Positions 16,488-25,886 are shown, counted from the first letter of the stretch. The stretch: 64,000 bases of DNA from Conexibacter stalactiti (GCF_035967765.1 NZ_JAYWIT010000005.1); one strand, 5' to 3'. The notes: generated by a model from the sequence alone, not told the origin. Program-made: numbers and translations.

Positions 16488-17357
16488 ATGACCGATACAG
16501 CAAGCTCAGTGATCCCCGAGTCCGCGTGGCGCAAGGTCCGCTGGCCGGGCGGCGAGTCGACCGCGATGACAGTCGGCGTCGCGCTGGAGGCGTGGGAGCG
16601 TCAGTCGCAGGTGGCGCTCGTCGCCAGACCGGGCGCGGTCGACAAGTTCTCGCTCTCCTACGGGGAGTATGGCGTGCGCACGGGCGTGTGGCGGCTCGTC
16701 GAGCTGTTCGAGGAGCTCGACGTGAAGGCGACGTTCTCCGTCTCCGGGCTCATCGCCCAGCGGCACCCGGAGGTGCTCGCCGCGCTCGCCGCCGGCGGTC
16801 ACGACCTGGTCGCCCACGGCTGGGTCAACGACAAGTTCATGCCGGACGCGACGCCGCAGGACGAGCGCGACAACGTGCGCAGAACGATCGACGCGATCGA
16901 ACGCGCCAGCGGGGTGCGCTCGACCGGCTGGGCGAGCCCCGGCAGCTCCGGCAGCGAGCACACGAACGAGATCCTGCTCGACGAGGGCGTCACCTGGACG
17001 GGCGACGACGCCAGCGACGACGTTCCCTTCGTGCAGGACGTCGGCGCGCGCAAGCTCGCGCTGCTGCCGAAGGTCAACGTCGTCGCCAACGACTACATCC
17101 ACTGGGTCGCGCCGAGAGCGGCGCCGAGCGTCTTCGGCGAGAACGCGATCGCGATGTTCGACACGCTGTACGCCGAGGGCGAGCGCGGGCGTCCGAAGTG
17201 GGCCGACATCGTGCTGCATTGCCACATGGCCGGCCGTCCCGCCTTCATCCCGACGCTGCGCAGAGTGCTCGAGCACGTCAAGCGCCACGAGCGCGTGTGG
17301 TGGACGCGCAAGAGCGACCTCGCCGCCTGGACGCTCGAGCAGGACTTCCGGCGGTGA
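16488..17357 (+). CDS. Polysaccharide deacetylase / PuuE-like amidohydrolase
   Basis: 289 residues, ATG preceded by GGGAG. NodB-fold features: VELFEELDVKATFSVSGLIA, then EVLAALAAGGHDLVAHGW (the H-E/H-H region), TGWASPG and LHCHMAGRPAF at the end. In the PuuE branch these enzymes hydrolyse cyclic or linear amides such as allantoin rather than sugars, and no signal peptide is seen, which favours a cytosolic small-molecule role. It is divergent from the LLM monooxygenase and lies 37 bases ahead of the ThDP enzyme. Confidence 0.82.
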   Translation: MTDTASSVIPESAWRKVRWPGGESTAMTVGVALEAWERQSQVALVARPGAVDKFSLSYGEYGVRTGVWRLVELFEELDVKATFSVSGLIAQRHPEVLAALAAGGHDLVAHGWVNDKFMPDATPQDERDNVRRTIDAIERASGVRSTGWASPGSSGSEHTNEILLDEGVTWTGDDASDDVPFVQDVGARKLALLPKVNVVANDYIHWVAPRAAPSVFGENAIAMFDTLYAEGERGRPKWADIVLHCHMAGRPAFIPTLRRVLEHVKRHERVWWTRKSDLAAWTLEQDFRR

Positions 17358-17394
17358 GCGCGCGCGGCGTCGCGCGTCGGCATCGGGGCGGCCG

Positions 17395-19005
17395 ATGACC
17401 GGCGGCGAGGTCGTCGTCCGCACGCTCGCCGCGCATGGCGTCGAGCACGTCTTCGGCATCCCGGGCACACACAACCTCGAGCTGTACCGCCATCTCGGCG
17501 CGCATGGGATCGCGCACGTCACGCCGCGCCATGAGCAGGGCGCCGGGTACGCGGCTGATGGCTACGCGCGCGTCAGCGCAAGGCCGGGCGTCTGCCTGGT
17601 GACGGCCGGCCCGGCGCTGATGAACGTGCTGGTGGCCGCGACGACGGCCTATGCCGACTCGATCCCGATGCTCGTCGTATCGCCCGGCCTGCCGCGCGGG
17701 CTGGAGGGGCGCGACAGCGGGTTCCTGCACGAGCTCAAGGACGCGAGCGGCGGCGTCGGCCGGCTGCTGGCTTGGAGTCGGCGGGTCGAGAGCGCCGAAG
17801 AGGCGGGGGAGACGATCGCCGAGGCGTTCGCCGGCTTCCGCACCGAACGCCCGCGTCCGGTCCACGTCGAGGTGCCGCTCGACGTGCTCGAAGGCGCGAC
17901 CGACCCGTTCGCGGCGGCGATCCGGCCGGCGGCTGTCGTCGCGCCCGATCCGGACGCGATCGAGCAGGCCGCCGACCTGCTCGCGCGGGCGAGGGGCGCC
18001 GCGTCGATCGTCGTCGGGGGCGGTGCGCGAGGCGCGGCTGCCGAGGTGCTCCGGATGGCGGAGCGGCTCGGCGCCCCGGTGCTGTCGACGACCAACGGCA
18101 AGGCCGTGCTCGACGAGAACCATCCGCTCGCGGTCGGCGTCGCGCTGCGCTCGCCACGCGCCTGGCAGCACCTGCACGGCGAGCGGGTCGTGCTCGCGAT
18201 CGGCACCGAGCTGGCGGACACGGACCTCGCGGGCCAGCGGGCGGAGTTCGGTGGCACGCTGCTGCGGATCGACGTCGACCGCGCGCAGCTGCATCGCAAC
18301 GCGGTCGCCGACCTGCCCCTGCTCGGCGACGCGGCCGCGGTGCTGCGGCGGTTGGAGGCGAGCCTCGACGAGCGCGGCGTCCGCGCCGGCGCCGAAGGCG
18401 CGGATGGCCACCGAGACGGCGTCGCCTGCGCCGCCGCCCTGCGCGCCGCGCTCGACCAGGGCAGCGCGGCCATCGGCGCGCCGTGGGCGCCGATCTGCGA
18501 GGCGCTGACCGACGTGCTCGAGCCCGACGCGATCGTTGCGGGCGACAGCGCGCGCGTCTGTTACATGGGCCTGACGCGGCCGCTGTGGCGGCGGGTGCCC
18601 AGCTCCTACCTCTACCCGACTGGCGCCTCGACGCTCGGCTACGGCCTGCCGGCCGCGATCGGCGCCAAGGTCGCACGGCCGGACCGCCAGGTCGTGGCGG
18701 TGATGGGCGACGGCGGCCTGATGTTCACGCTCCCCGAGCTGGCGACGGCGGTCGAGCTGAAGCTGCCGCTGCCGCTGGTGGTCGCGACCGACGGTGGCTA
18801 CGGCCAGATCAGGGGCCAGATGATCGAGCGCGGCATCGCGCCGGTCGGCGTCGACCTCCTCGCGCCCGACTTCGCGACCGTCGCGCGTGGACTGGGCGCC
18901 CGCGGAGAGACCCTCGACGGCGCCGACAACCTGCCCGACGCGCTCGCTCGCGCGCTCGCGGCCGACGGACCGACGTTGATCGACATGCGAATGGAGGACC
19001 GATGA
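17395..19005 (+). CDS. Thiamine diphosphate-dependent decarboxylase/synthase (AruI / acetolactate synthase-like)
   Basis: 536 residues with the three-domain layout of ThDP enzymes. The Pyr domain has FGIPGTHNLELYR and the activating Glu47 in RHEQGAGYAADGYAR. A central NAD/FAD-like domain follows, and the PP domain has GDGGLMFTLPEL with ATDGGYGQ as the metal-binding end. The N-terminal segment most resembles AruI-type 2-oxo acid decarboxylases (from memory of that family). The stop overlaps the aldehyde dehydrogenase start (ATGA), so a decarboxylation product would be an aldehyde passed to the next enzyme. Confidence 0.85.
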   Translation: MTGGEVVVRTLAAHGVEHVFGIPGTHNLELYRHLGAHGIAHVTPRHEQGAGYAADGYARVSARPGVCLVTAGPALMNVLVAATTAYADSIPMLVVSPGLPRGLEGRDSGFLHELKDASGGVGRLLAWSRRVESAEEAGETIAEAFAGFRTERPRPVHVEVPLDVLEGATDPFAAAIRPAAVVAPDPDAIEQAADLLARARGAASIVVGGGARGAAAEVLRMAERLGAPVLSTTNGKAVLDENHPLAVGVALRSPRAWQHLHGERVVLAIGTELADTDLAGQRAEFGGTLLRIDVDRAQLHRNAVADLPLLGDAAAVLRRLEASLDERGVRAGAEGADGHRDGVACAAALRAALDQGSAAIGAPWAPICEALTDVLEPDAIVAGDSARVCYMGLTRPLWRRVPSSYLYPTGASTLGYGLPAAIGAKVARPDRQVVAVMGDGGLMFTLPELATAVELKLPLPLVVATDGGYGQIRGQMIERGIAPVGVDLLAPDFATVARGLGARGETLDGADNLPDALARALAADGPTLIDMRMEDR

Positions 19006-20453
19006 CCCACACGCTTCCGGCGGTGCAGCGCGGACTGCTGATCGACGGCCGCTTCGAGCCCGCGCTCGACGGCGCGACATTGGAGTCGCACGACCCCGCG
19101 ACCGGCGAGCTGCTGGTCGCGGTGGCCAGCGGCTCGGCGGCCGATGTCGACCGCGCGGTCAAGGCCGCCCGGCGCGCGTTCGCGACGTGGTCGACGGCGT
19201 CGCCCTCCGAGCGCGGCAAGATCCTGTGGCGGACGGCCGACCTGCTGGAGGAGCACGCCGACGAGCTCGCGCTGCTGGAGAGCCTCGACAACGGCAAGCC
19301 GCTGACGGCCGCCCGGCACGTCGACGTGCCTGCGGCGGCCGAGGTGCTGCGCTACTACGCGGGTTGGGCGACCAAGATCTGCGGCACGACCGCGACGCCG
19401 TCGCGGCCGGGTCCGTGGCACGCGTACACGCTGCGTCAGCCGGTCGGCGTCGTCGGCCAGATCATCCCCTGGAACCTGCCGCTCGTGATGGCGGCATGGA
19501 AGCTTGGCCCGGCGCTGGCGACCGGCTGCACGGTCGTGCTCAAGCCGGCCGAGCAGACGCCGCTGACGGCGCTGCGACTGGGCGAGCTGCTGCTCGAGGC
19601 CGGCCTGCCCGACGGCGTCGTCAACGTCGTCAACGGGCTCGGGCACACAGCGGGCGCGGCGATCGCCGCGCACCCGGACGTCGACAAGGTCGCGTTCACC
19701 GGCTCGACCGAGACCGGCCGCCTGATCGCGACCGCCGCGCTGGGCAACTTCAAGAAGGTCAGCCTCGAGCTCGGCGGGAAGTCGCCCAACGTCGTCTTCG
19801 CCGACGCCGACCTCGAGGCGGCGACGGCCGGCGCGGCGCTGGGCATCTTCGCCAACCAGGGCGAGGTCTGCACCGCCGCCTCGCGGCTCTACGTCCAGCG
19901 CGACGCCTTCGACGAGGTCGTCGGCGGCGTCGCCCGGCTGGCCGACGAGCTGGCGATCGGCCCGGGCACCGACCCGGCGACGGAGATCGGACCGCTGGTC
20001 TCCGATGAGCACATGCAGCGCGTCACCGGGTACATCGAGGCGGGCCTGCGCGACGGCGCGGAGGCCCTCGCCGGCGGCGGCCGGCACGGCGAGCGCGGCT
20101 GGTTCGTGCAGCCGACGGTGCTCGTCAACGCGCCGCGGGACGCCAGCGTCGTGCGCGAGGAGATATTCGGGCCGGTCGTCGTCGCGCAGCCGTTCGACGA
20201 CATCGCCGAGATCGCGCGCGAGGCTAACGACACGCCGTACGGGCTGGCCGCCGGCGTGTGGACGAGCGACCTCTCCAAGGCCCACCGGCTGGCCTCGGCA
20301 ATCGACGCCGGCACGGTCTACGTCAACACGTACCACGCGACCGATCCGAGCCTGCCGTTCGGCGGCTTCAAGCAGTCGGGCTGGGGCCGCGAGCTGGGCC
20401 CCGACGCGCTCGACCTCTACACGGAGACGAAGTCGGTCATCGTGCAGCTGTGA
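19002..20453 (+). CDS. NAD(P)-dependent aldehyde dehydrogenase
   Basis: 483 residues. Complete ALDH with the oxyanion region IIPWNLPLVMA, cofactor strand FTGSTETGR, catalytic Glu in SLELGGKSPN, catalytic Cys290 in NQGEVCTAASR and the C-terminal PFGGFKQSGWGRELG. Probably acts on the aldehyde from the ThDP enzyme or on acetaldehyde from EutBC. A strong hairpin follows at once, ending the deacetylase-ThDP-ALDH operon. Confidence 0.93.
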   Translation: MTHTLPAVQRGLLIDGRFEPALDGATLESHDPATGELLVAVASGSAADVDRAVKAARRAFATWSTASPSERGKILWRTADLLEEHADELALLESLDNGKPLTAARHVDVPAAAEVLRYYAGWATKICGTTATPSRPGPWHAYTLRQPVGVVGQIIPWNLPLVMAAWKLGPALATGCTVVLKPAEQTPLTALRLGELLLEAGLPDGVVNVVNGLGHTAGAAIAAHPDVDKVAFTGSTETGRLIATAALGNFKKVSLELGGKSPNVVFADADLEAATAGAALGIFANQGEVCTAASRLYVQRDAFDEVVGGVARLADELAIGPGTDPATEIGPLVSDEHMQRVTGYIEAGLRDGAEALAGGGRHGERGWFVQPTVLVNAPRDASVVREEIFGPVVVAQPFDDIAEIAREANDTPYGLAAGVWTSDLSKAHRLASAIDAGTVYVNTYHATDPSLPFGGFKQSGWGRELGPDALDLYTETKSVIVQL

Positions 20454-20454
20454 G

Positions 20455-20494
20455 CGGGTGCGGGTCGCGGCCGGTCGGCCGCGACCCGCACCCG
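20455..20494. terminator. Hairpin terminator between convergent genes
   Basis: A perfect 18-base GC-rich stem (20455-20472 with 20477-20494) encloses a GGTC loop, between the ALDH stop and the aminotransferase stop. There is no clear T run, which is common for terminators in very GC-rich genomes. Confidence 0.8.
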
Positions 20495-20506
20495 TGCCGC
20501 GCGGCG

Positions 20507-21820
20507 TCAGCCGGCGCTGCGCGCCGCGGCCGGCGCCAGCGCGTCGGACAGCAGCTCGAGGCTGTTCGCGAGCCGCGTGCCCAGCAGCGCAATCTCGTCC
20601 TCCTCGATCACCAGCGGCGGCGACAGCGCGATCGCGCCGGCCAGCGGCCGCACCAGCACGCCCGCCTCGCGGCCGGCCGCGACCCAGCGCGCGGGTGCGT
20701 CGGGCGCGGCGCGCAGCACGTCCTCGCTCAGCTCGATCGCCGCCATCAGGCCCAGCCCGGCCCGCACCTCGCCGACGAGCGGGTGCTCGGCGAGCGGGCG
20801 CAGCACGGCCGCGAGCGCGTCCTCCAGGTCGCGCCCGCGGCGGATCACGTCGTCGCGCTCGTAGACGTCGAGTGCGGCCAGCGCCGCCGCGCAGCAGACG
20901 GGGTGGCCGGCGTATGTAGGGCCGTGGCGCAGCACTGGCGCGCCCGCTGCGTCCGGGAAGAACGGCGCCGCGACGTGCTCGGCGACCAGCAGCGCGCCGA
21001 CGGGCAGGACGCCGTTCGTCAGTCCCTTGGCGACCGTGATCAGGTCGGGCTGGACCGGCCAACGGTCGATGCCCCACCAGGTGCCAAGCCGGCCGAAGCC
21101 GCTGATCACGCAGTCGGCGACGAACAGCACGCCGTGGCGCTTGCAGATCTCGGCGACCGCCTCGATGTAGCCGGCCGGCGCGTGGCGCACGCCGCCGGCG
21201 CCGATCACCGGCTCACAGAAGAACGCGGCGACCCGCTCGGTCCCGACGCGCTCGATCTCGCGCTCCAGCGCGGCGGCGTCGTCGTGGGGCACGACCGAGA
21301 CGTCGGTCACGAGCGGACCCCAGCCGCCAGTGTTGGCGGGGATGCCGCCGACACTCGTGCCGAGCCCGTGCGTGCCGTGGTAGCCGTGCGTGCGGCTGAT
21401 CAGATGGGTCCGCTGCGGCTGGCCGGTCTGCGCGAAGTGCGCGCGCACGACCTTGACGGCGGTGTCGACCATGTCGCCGCCGCCCGAGCCGAGGAAGACC
21501 TTCATGCCGGGGGAGGGGGCCAGCGCAGCCAGCCGCTCCGCCAGCTCGAGCGCCGGCTGGTTGGCGTAGTCGCCGAAGATGCTGTACGCGTCGAGGGCGC
21601 CGAGCTGGTCCGCGATCGCCGCGGCGATCTCGTCGCGCGCGTGGCCGAGGTTGGCGTACCAGAGGCTCGCTGTCGCGTCGAGATAGCGGCGGCCCTCGGC
21701 GTCCCACGCCCAGATGCCGTCGGCGCGTTCGAGCACGAGCTTGTCGCGTGCGACCGCGCCCATGTCGGCGAACGGGTGCCAGAGCGGACTCGCGCCCTGG
21801 AGGTGTCCGGTGTCGTTCAT
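20507..21820 (-). CDS. Class III PLP-dependent aminotransferase
   Basis: 437 residues from ATG; an upstream in-frame start is less likely. Class III features: ASLWYANLGHARDEIAAAI, FLGSGGGDMVDTAVKVVR, SRTHGYHGTHGLGTSVGG, FVADCVISGFGRLG and the PLP lysine in ITVAKGLTNGVLP. The group transfers omega-amino groups of beta-alanine, GABA, polyamines or aromatic amines to pyruvate or 2-oxoglutarate. Next to an ALDH it fits breakdown of an amine-containing fragment; the substrate is not determined. Confidence 0.92.
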   Translation of the reverse strand: MNDTGHLQGASPLWHPFADMGAVARDKLVLERADGIWAWDAEGRRYLDATASLWYANLGHARDEIAAAIADQLGALDAYSIFGDYANQPALELAERLAALAPSPGMKVFLGSGGGDMVDTAVKVVRAHFAQTGQPQRTHLISRTHGYHGTHGLGTSVGGIPANTGGWGPLVTDVSVVPHDDAAALEREIERVGTERVAAFFCEPVIGAGGVRHAPAGYIEAVAEICKRHGVLFVADCVISGFGRLGTWWGIDRWPVQPDLITVAKGLTNGVLPVGALLVAEHVAAPFFPDAAGAPVLRHGPTYAGHPVCCAAALAALDVYERDDVIRRGRDLEDALAAVLRPLAEHPLVGEVRAGLGLMAAIELSEDVLRAAPDAPARWVAAGREAGVLVRPLAGAIALSPPLVIEEDEIALLGTRLANSLELLSDALAPAAARSAG

Positions 21821-22024
21821 GGTCGGAGCGTGCGGCGGCGCCAGGTTCGGCGCAATCACCCAGACCACGAACGTGACAGCCGCTTTTCGTCCGTGTCACA
21901 AGGACGGCGGGCCGTCGTGGATCCTCCAACGCGCCGCCGTCGACGTTGTGCGCGGGTCTGTGGCGCGAAGCGGTCTGCCGTTCGAGGCTGTGAAGCCGTC
22001 CCCGCTTCCCGCGATAGGAGCAGC

Positions 22025-22939
22025 ATGGAAGAGATACCCCGCTACCCGGGCCTGCCCGCGCCGTCCTGGCTCGACGTCGGCGGACTGCCGACCTGGCATG
22101 TCGAGGCTGGCTCGGGAACGCCCGTCATCTTCGTCTACGGCGGCAACTGGGGCACCGCCGAGTCGCAGGGCGGTGCGTACGCCTGGGACGGGACGTTCGC
22201 GGCCCTGTCCAGGTCGTTTCGCACGATCGCGTACGACAAGCCGGGCCAGGGATACACCCCCGCTCCGGAGGCCGACGCAGACCACACGATGGGGTATGTC
22301 GTGGACCACCTGCTCGGTCTGATCGAGGCACTGGAGCTGCCGCCGGTCCATCTCGTCGGCCACTCGCGCGGCGGCTACATCGTCACGCGCGCGACCCTGC
22401 TGCGCCCCGACCTCGTGCGCTCGCTGACGATCGTCAACTCCGGGACGCTGATGCCGGACGTGTCGACCAACGAGGTGGTGCTCGCCCGGCCGCCCGCGCC
22501 GTCCTTCACGCGCGAGAGCGCGCGCTGGGTCTATGAGAACTACTGCCACCTGCGCGAAGCGGTCACCGACGAATGGGTCGAGCAGTCCTACCAGGTGCTC
22601 GTCCATCCTGCCCATCGGGCTGCGGTCGAGCGGATCCGCGACCGCAGGCTGATGGCAACTGTCTTCAACCCTCAGCTGGCGCGCGACAAGCGCGAGACGC
22701 TGGGCTGGCTGGCCGAGGGCCGGCTGCAGCGCCCCGTCCAGGTGATCTGGAGCCTCAACGACCGCACCGCGCGTGCGACCGGCGCCTACCGGCTGCTCGA
22801 GACGCTCTCCGCGTTCGAGCCCCGCACCGTGCTCAACATGGTCGACAAGGCCGGCCACTTCCCGTTCCGCGAGCAGCCGGAGTGGTTCTACGACACGCTC
22901 GGACGGTTCGTCGAGGAAGGCGGCTACGACCATGCATGA
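22025..22939 (+). CDS. Alpha/beta hydrolase
   Basis: 304 residues, ATG with GGAG upstream. Catalytic triad visible: nucleophile Ser114 in GHSRGG, acid in VIWSLNDRTA and His in KAGHFPFREQ. The overall pattern is like meta-cleavage product hydrolases and related C-C or ester hydrolases. The stop overlaps the start of a second alpha/beta-fold gene by 8 bases, and the two may work as a pair. About 200 bases upstream, between this gene and the aminotransferase, hold the divergent promoters. Confidence 0.88.
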   Translation: MEEIPRYPGLPAPSWLDVGGLPTWHVEAGSGTPVIFVYGGNWGTAESQGGAYAWDGTFAALSRSFRTIAYDKPGQGYTPAPEADADHTMGYVVDHLLGLIEALELPPVHLVGHSRGGYIVTRATLLRPDLVRSLTIVNSGTLMPDVSTNEVVLARPPAPSFTRESARWVYENYCHLREAVTDEWVEQSYQVLVHPAHRAAVERIRDRRLMATVFNPQLARDKRETLGWLAEGRLQRPVQVIWSLNDRTARATGAYRLLETLSAFEPRTVLNMVDKAGHFPFREQPEWFYDTLGRFVEEGGYDHA

Positions 22940-23825
22940 GATCCATGACCGCAGGCTCGTTCGCGGCGGGCGCGGGCAGACGCGCGTGCTCGAGCGCGGC
23001 GAGGGTCCCGCGGCGCTCGTGCTGCTGCACGGCGGGCTCGCCGGGCAGTCGCCGTACGTCGGGGCCGCTGAGCTGTGGCAGCCGCTGCTGGATCGGCTGC
23101 GCGTGCCCCGCGTGCTCGCACTCGACACGCCGGGCGTCGGCGCCAGCACGCTGAGCGACTTCGGCGAGCTGACGCTGACGGGGACGAAGGCGTGGCTGGC
23201 GGCGATGCTCGCCGAGCTGGGCGCCGAGCGCGTCGTGCTGGTCGGCCATGGCGAGGCGGCGCTGCTGGCGCTCGACTGCGCGCGCGAGCGACCGGAAGGG
23301 ATCGCTGTCGACGGCGTTGCGCTGGTCGCCGGCCACACGACAGCGCCGGCGGTCGCAGAGATGCGCAACCTCACGCTGCTCTCGCCGCCGCCGCGCTGGT
23401 CGGCGGCTTCGCAGCGGTGGGCGCTGGAGCGGCTCTCCTACAGCGCTGCGCACGTGACGCCCGAGCTCGTGGCGCGCCTGGCGGAGCACACCGCGGACGA
23501 GCCGCACCGGCGCGCGGCCGAGCTGCTGGGCGACGTCGACACGGCGCTCGAACGCGCGCTCGACCAGGGCGGCGCGAAGGCGGCCCTCTACGCTCACAGC
23601 CGCGACGTGGGCTTCGAGACGCCGATCTCGATCGTCTGGGGCGCGCACGATCCGCTGGCGCCGGTCGAGCACGGTCACGGGCTGTTCGAGGTGCTCAGCA
23701 CGACGCGCGCTCCGCTCGACTTCAACGTCGTCACGCGCTGCGGCCACTTCCCCCATCGCGAGCGGCCCGCCGAGGCGGCGCGTCTGATCGAGCCGTTCGC
23801 GCTGCGCTGCCTCAGAGACGGCTGA
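22932..23825 (+). CDS. Alpha/beta-hydrolase-fold protein lacking the nucleophile Ser
   Basis: 297 residues. The fold is clear (VLLHGGLAGQSPYV oxyanion strand, RVLALDTPGVGAS, IVWGAHDPLAP acid loop, CGHFPHRERP His), but the nucleophile elbow reads GHGEAA with Gly107 where Ser, Asp or Cys should be. The other triad residues are kept, so the gene is not simply decaying. It may be a non-hydrolytic fold user, a lyase-like enzyme or a helper of the upstream hydrolase. The ATG is embedded in the end of the preceding gene. Confidence 0.85.
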   Translation: MHEIHDRRLVRGGRGQTRVLERGEGPAALVLLHGGLAGQSPYVGAAELWQPLLDRLRVPRVLALDTPGVGASTLSDFGELTLTGTKAWLAAMLAELGAERVVLVGHGEAALLALDCARERPEGIAVDGVALVAGHTTAPAVAEMRNLTLLSPPPRWSAASQRWALERLSYSAAHVTPELVARLAEHTADEPHRRAAELLGDVDTALERALDQGGAKAALYAHSRDVGFETPISIVWGAHDPLAPVEHGHGLFEVLSTTRAPLDFNVVTRCGHFPHRERPAEAARLIEPFALRCLRDG

Positions 23826-23830
23826 ACGTC

Positions 23831-23866
23831 GCCGGTGCGGGGTCGACGTCGCGACCCCGCACCGGC
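23831..23866. terminator. Hairpin terminator between convergent genes
   Basis: A perfect 15-base stem (23831-23845 with 23852-23866) around a 6-base loop fills the gap between the alpha/beta hydrolase and aldo/keto reductase stops. Confidence 0.8.
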
Positions 23867-23868
23867 CG

Positions 23869-24864
23869 TCAGCGCTCGCTGTCGAGCTCTGCCATCGCGT
23901 GAGCCGGGTAGCGGTCGCCGGCAGCGGCGCCGGCGGGGATTGCCTCGTCGATGCGTGAGAGGTCGTCGGGCGTGAGCTCGAGGTCGAATGCGCCGAGCGC
24001 CTCGTGCAGCCGCTCGCGGCGACGGGCGCCGATGAGCGGCACGATGTCGTCGCCGCGCGTCAGTGCCCAGGCGATCGCGATCTGGGCGGTGCTCGCGCCC
24101 TTGTCCGCCGCGATCTTGCCGAGCGCGTCGACGAGCTCGAGGTTGCGCGCGAGGTTGTCGCCCTGGAAGCGCGGGCTGAAGCTGCGGAAGTCGCCGGCCG
24201 TGAGCGCGCGACGCGGGCTCCAGCGGCCGCTCAGCAGGCCGCGCGAGAGGACGCCGTAGGCGGTGACGCCGATGCCCAGCTCGCGGACGGTCGGCAGGAT
24301 CTCGGCCTCGATCCCGCGTGACAGCAGCGAGTACTCGATCTGCAGGTCGCTGATCGGATGCACGGCGGCTGCCCGGCGGATCGTTTCCGCGCCTGCCTCC
24401 GAGAGGCCGATGTGGCGCACGTGGCCGGCCTGCACCAACTCGGCGATCGCGCCGACGGTCTCCTCGATCGGCACCGCGGGGTCGACGCGCGCGATCCGGT
24501 AGACATCGATGTGGTCGGTGCTCAGGCGGTCGAGCGAGTACGCGACGAAGTTCTTCACCGCGGCGGGACGGCCGTCGATGCCGGCAAAGACGCCCTCGGG
24601 GCTGCGCAACGCGCCGAACTTGACGCTGATCTGGACGGCGTCGCGGTCGCGGTCTCGGAGCGCCTTGGCGATCAGCCGCTCGTTGTGGCCCATGCCGTAG
24701 AAGTCGCCGGTGTCGATCAGCGTGACGCCGGCGTCGATCGCGGCGTGGATCGTGGCGATGCTCTCGCCCTCGTCGCTGGGGCCGTAGAGGTCCGACATGC
24801 CCATCGCGCCGAGCCCGATCGCGGACACCCGCGGGCCGGTGCTGCCGAGGTGGCGGGTGATCAT
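23869..24864 (-). CDS. Aldo/keto reductase
   Basis: 331 residues. AKR landmarks: GLGAMGMSDLYGP, the catalytic Asp/Tyr region LIDTGDFYGMGHNE, the Lys in ISVKFG, the HIGLSEAGAETI strand and IAWALTRGDDIVPLIGARR at the cofactor site. In this branch the His of DHIDVYRIARVD replaces the usual YQHRVD, which may alter the oxyanion site. NADPH-dependent carbonyl reduction. Divergent from a LysR regulator, which probably controls it. Confidence 0.9.
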   Translation of the reverse strand: MITRHLGSTGPRVSAIGLGAMGMSDLYGPSDEGESIATIHAAIDAGVTLIDTGDFYGMGHNERLIAKALRDRDRDAVQISVKFGALRSPEGVFAGIDGRPAAVKNFVAYSLDRLSTDHIDVYRIARVDPAVPIEETVGAIAELVQAGHVRHIGLSEAGAETIRRAAAVHPISDLQIEYSLLSRGIEAEILPTVRELGIGVTAYGVLSRGLLSGRWSPRRALTAGDFRSFSPRFQGDNLARNLELVDALGKIAADKGASTAQIAIAWALTRGDDIVPLIGARRRERLHEALGAFDLELTPDDLSRIDEAIPAGAAAGDRYPAHAMAELDSER

Positions 24865-24992
24865 GGTGCTGCCTTTCGATTGTTTTGGAGACGACCACCT
24901 CTATGCTGCTCGCCGGCCGGCGTGAAGTGAAACGCCGGGCAGGCGTGTCGTCACGCCCGATCGGCGTGATCGCGCCGGCTATCGTCTGCGCG

Positions 24993-25871
24993 GTGACCGA
25001 GTTGCGCCAACTGCGGACGTTCATCGCGCTCGCGGAGGAGCTGAGCTTCACGCGCGCGGCGGAGCGTCTGTTCGTCGGTCAGCAGGCGGTTTCCAAGACG
25101 GTCGCGCAGCTCGAGCGCGAGCTCGGCGTGCAGCTCGTCGAGCGCACGACGCGCGAGGTCAGGCTCACGCCCGCCGGCAGCGCGCTGCTGGAGCGCGGTC
25201 GCGCCGCGCTGGCCGCCGCGGACGGCGCCTTCGAGGCTGCGCGGGAGATCGGCCGCGGACTGCAGGGAACCGTCCGCGTTGGGGTCTCGCCGGCGATCGG
25301 TCCGCGCGACGCGCAGGAGGCGGTCGCCGCGCTGCGCGACGGTGCGCCCGACGTCTCGGTCGCGCTGGTGGAGGTCCGCCCGCGAGACGTGCGCCGGATG
25401 CTGCGCGATCGGGACCTCGACGTCGTGCTCGCGCGCACGAGCGGCAGCGAGCCCGATATCGACAGCGCGCCCCTGCGCCCGACGCCGACCACGCTGTGGG
25501 TGCCGGCCGGACACCGGCTGACCGGCGGCGGGCCGATCGCGCTGGCCGAGCTCGACGGCGAGCGGTTGTTGACCTGGAGCCCGCGGGGAACCGCGTTCAC
25601 CGACCTGCTGCTCGAACGCCTGGCCGCCGCAGGAGCGCGCGTCGAGCCGGTCGAGGCGCGGGTCACCGGGATCGCCTCCGCACTCGTCGAGGTCCCCGCC
25701 CGCAATGCCGTCGCGCTCACGCCTGCTGGTGTGCCGCCGCTGGACGGCGTCGTCGAGGTCCCGCTCCAGGCGAAGGTCACGCTCCCGCTGCTCGTGCTCT
25801 GGCCGCTCGGCACGCCGCCTGCCGCCGTCCGTCGCATCCGCGACGCGATGTCCGTGACGGCGCGCGCGTGA
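24993..25871 (+). CDS. LysR family transcriptional regulator
   Basis: 292 residues from GTG, chosen because it places the helix-turn-helix at the normal distance; the longer upstream frame adds an unlikely tail. HTH: LRQLRTFIALAEELSFTRAA and QQAVSKTVAQLERELG. The effector-binding domain follows with GTVRVGVSPAIGPRDAQEAV. Divergent from the aldo/keto reductase by about 130 bases, the classic LysR arrangement for controlling a neighbour. Confidence 0.92.
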   Translation: MTELRQLRTFIALAEELSFTRAAERLFVGQQAVSKTVAQLERELGVQLVERTTREVRLTPAGSALLERGRAALAAADGAFEAAREIGRGLQGTVRVGVSPAIGPRDAQEAVAALRDGAPDVSVALVEVRPRDVRRMLRDRDLDVVLARTSGSEPDIDSAPLRPTPTTLWVPAGHRLTGGGPIALAELDGERLLTWSPRGTAFTDLLLERLAAAGARVEPVEARVTGIASALVEVPARNAVALTPAGVPPLDGVVEVPLQAKVTLPLLVLWPLGTPPAAVRRIRDAMSVTARA

Positions 25872-25886
25872 GAGGGCCGAGGCGCG

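Noticed and set aside
18700..18830. Asp instead of Asn at the end of the ThDP-binding motif
   Set aside because: Asp occurs at this metal-binding position in many ThDP decarboxylases, so it does not indicate inactivity.
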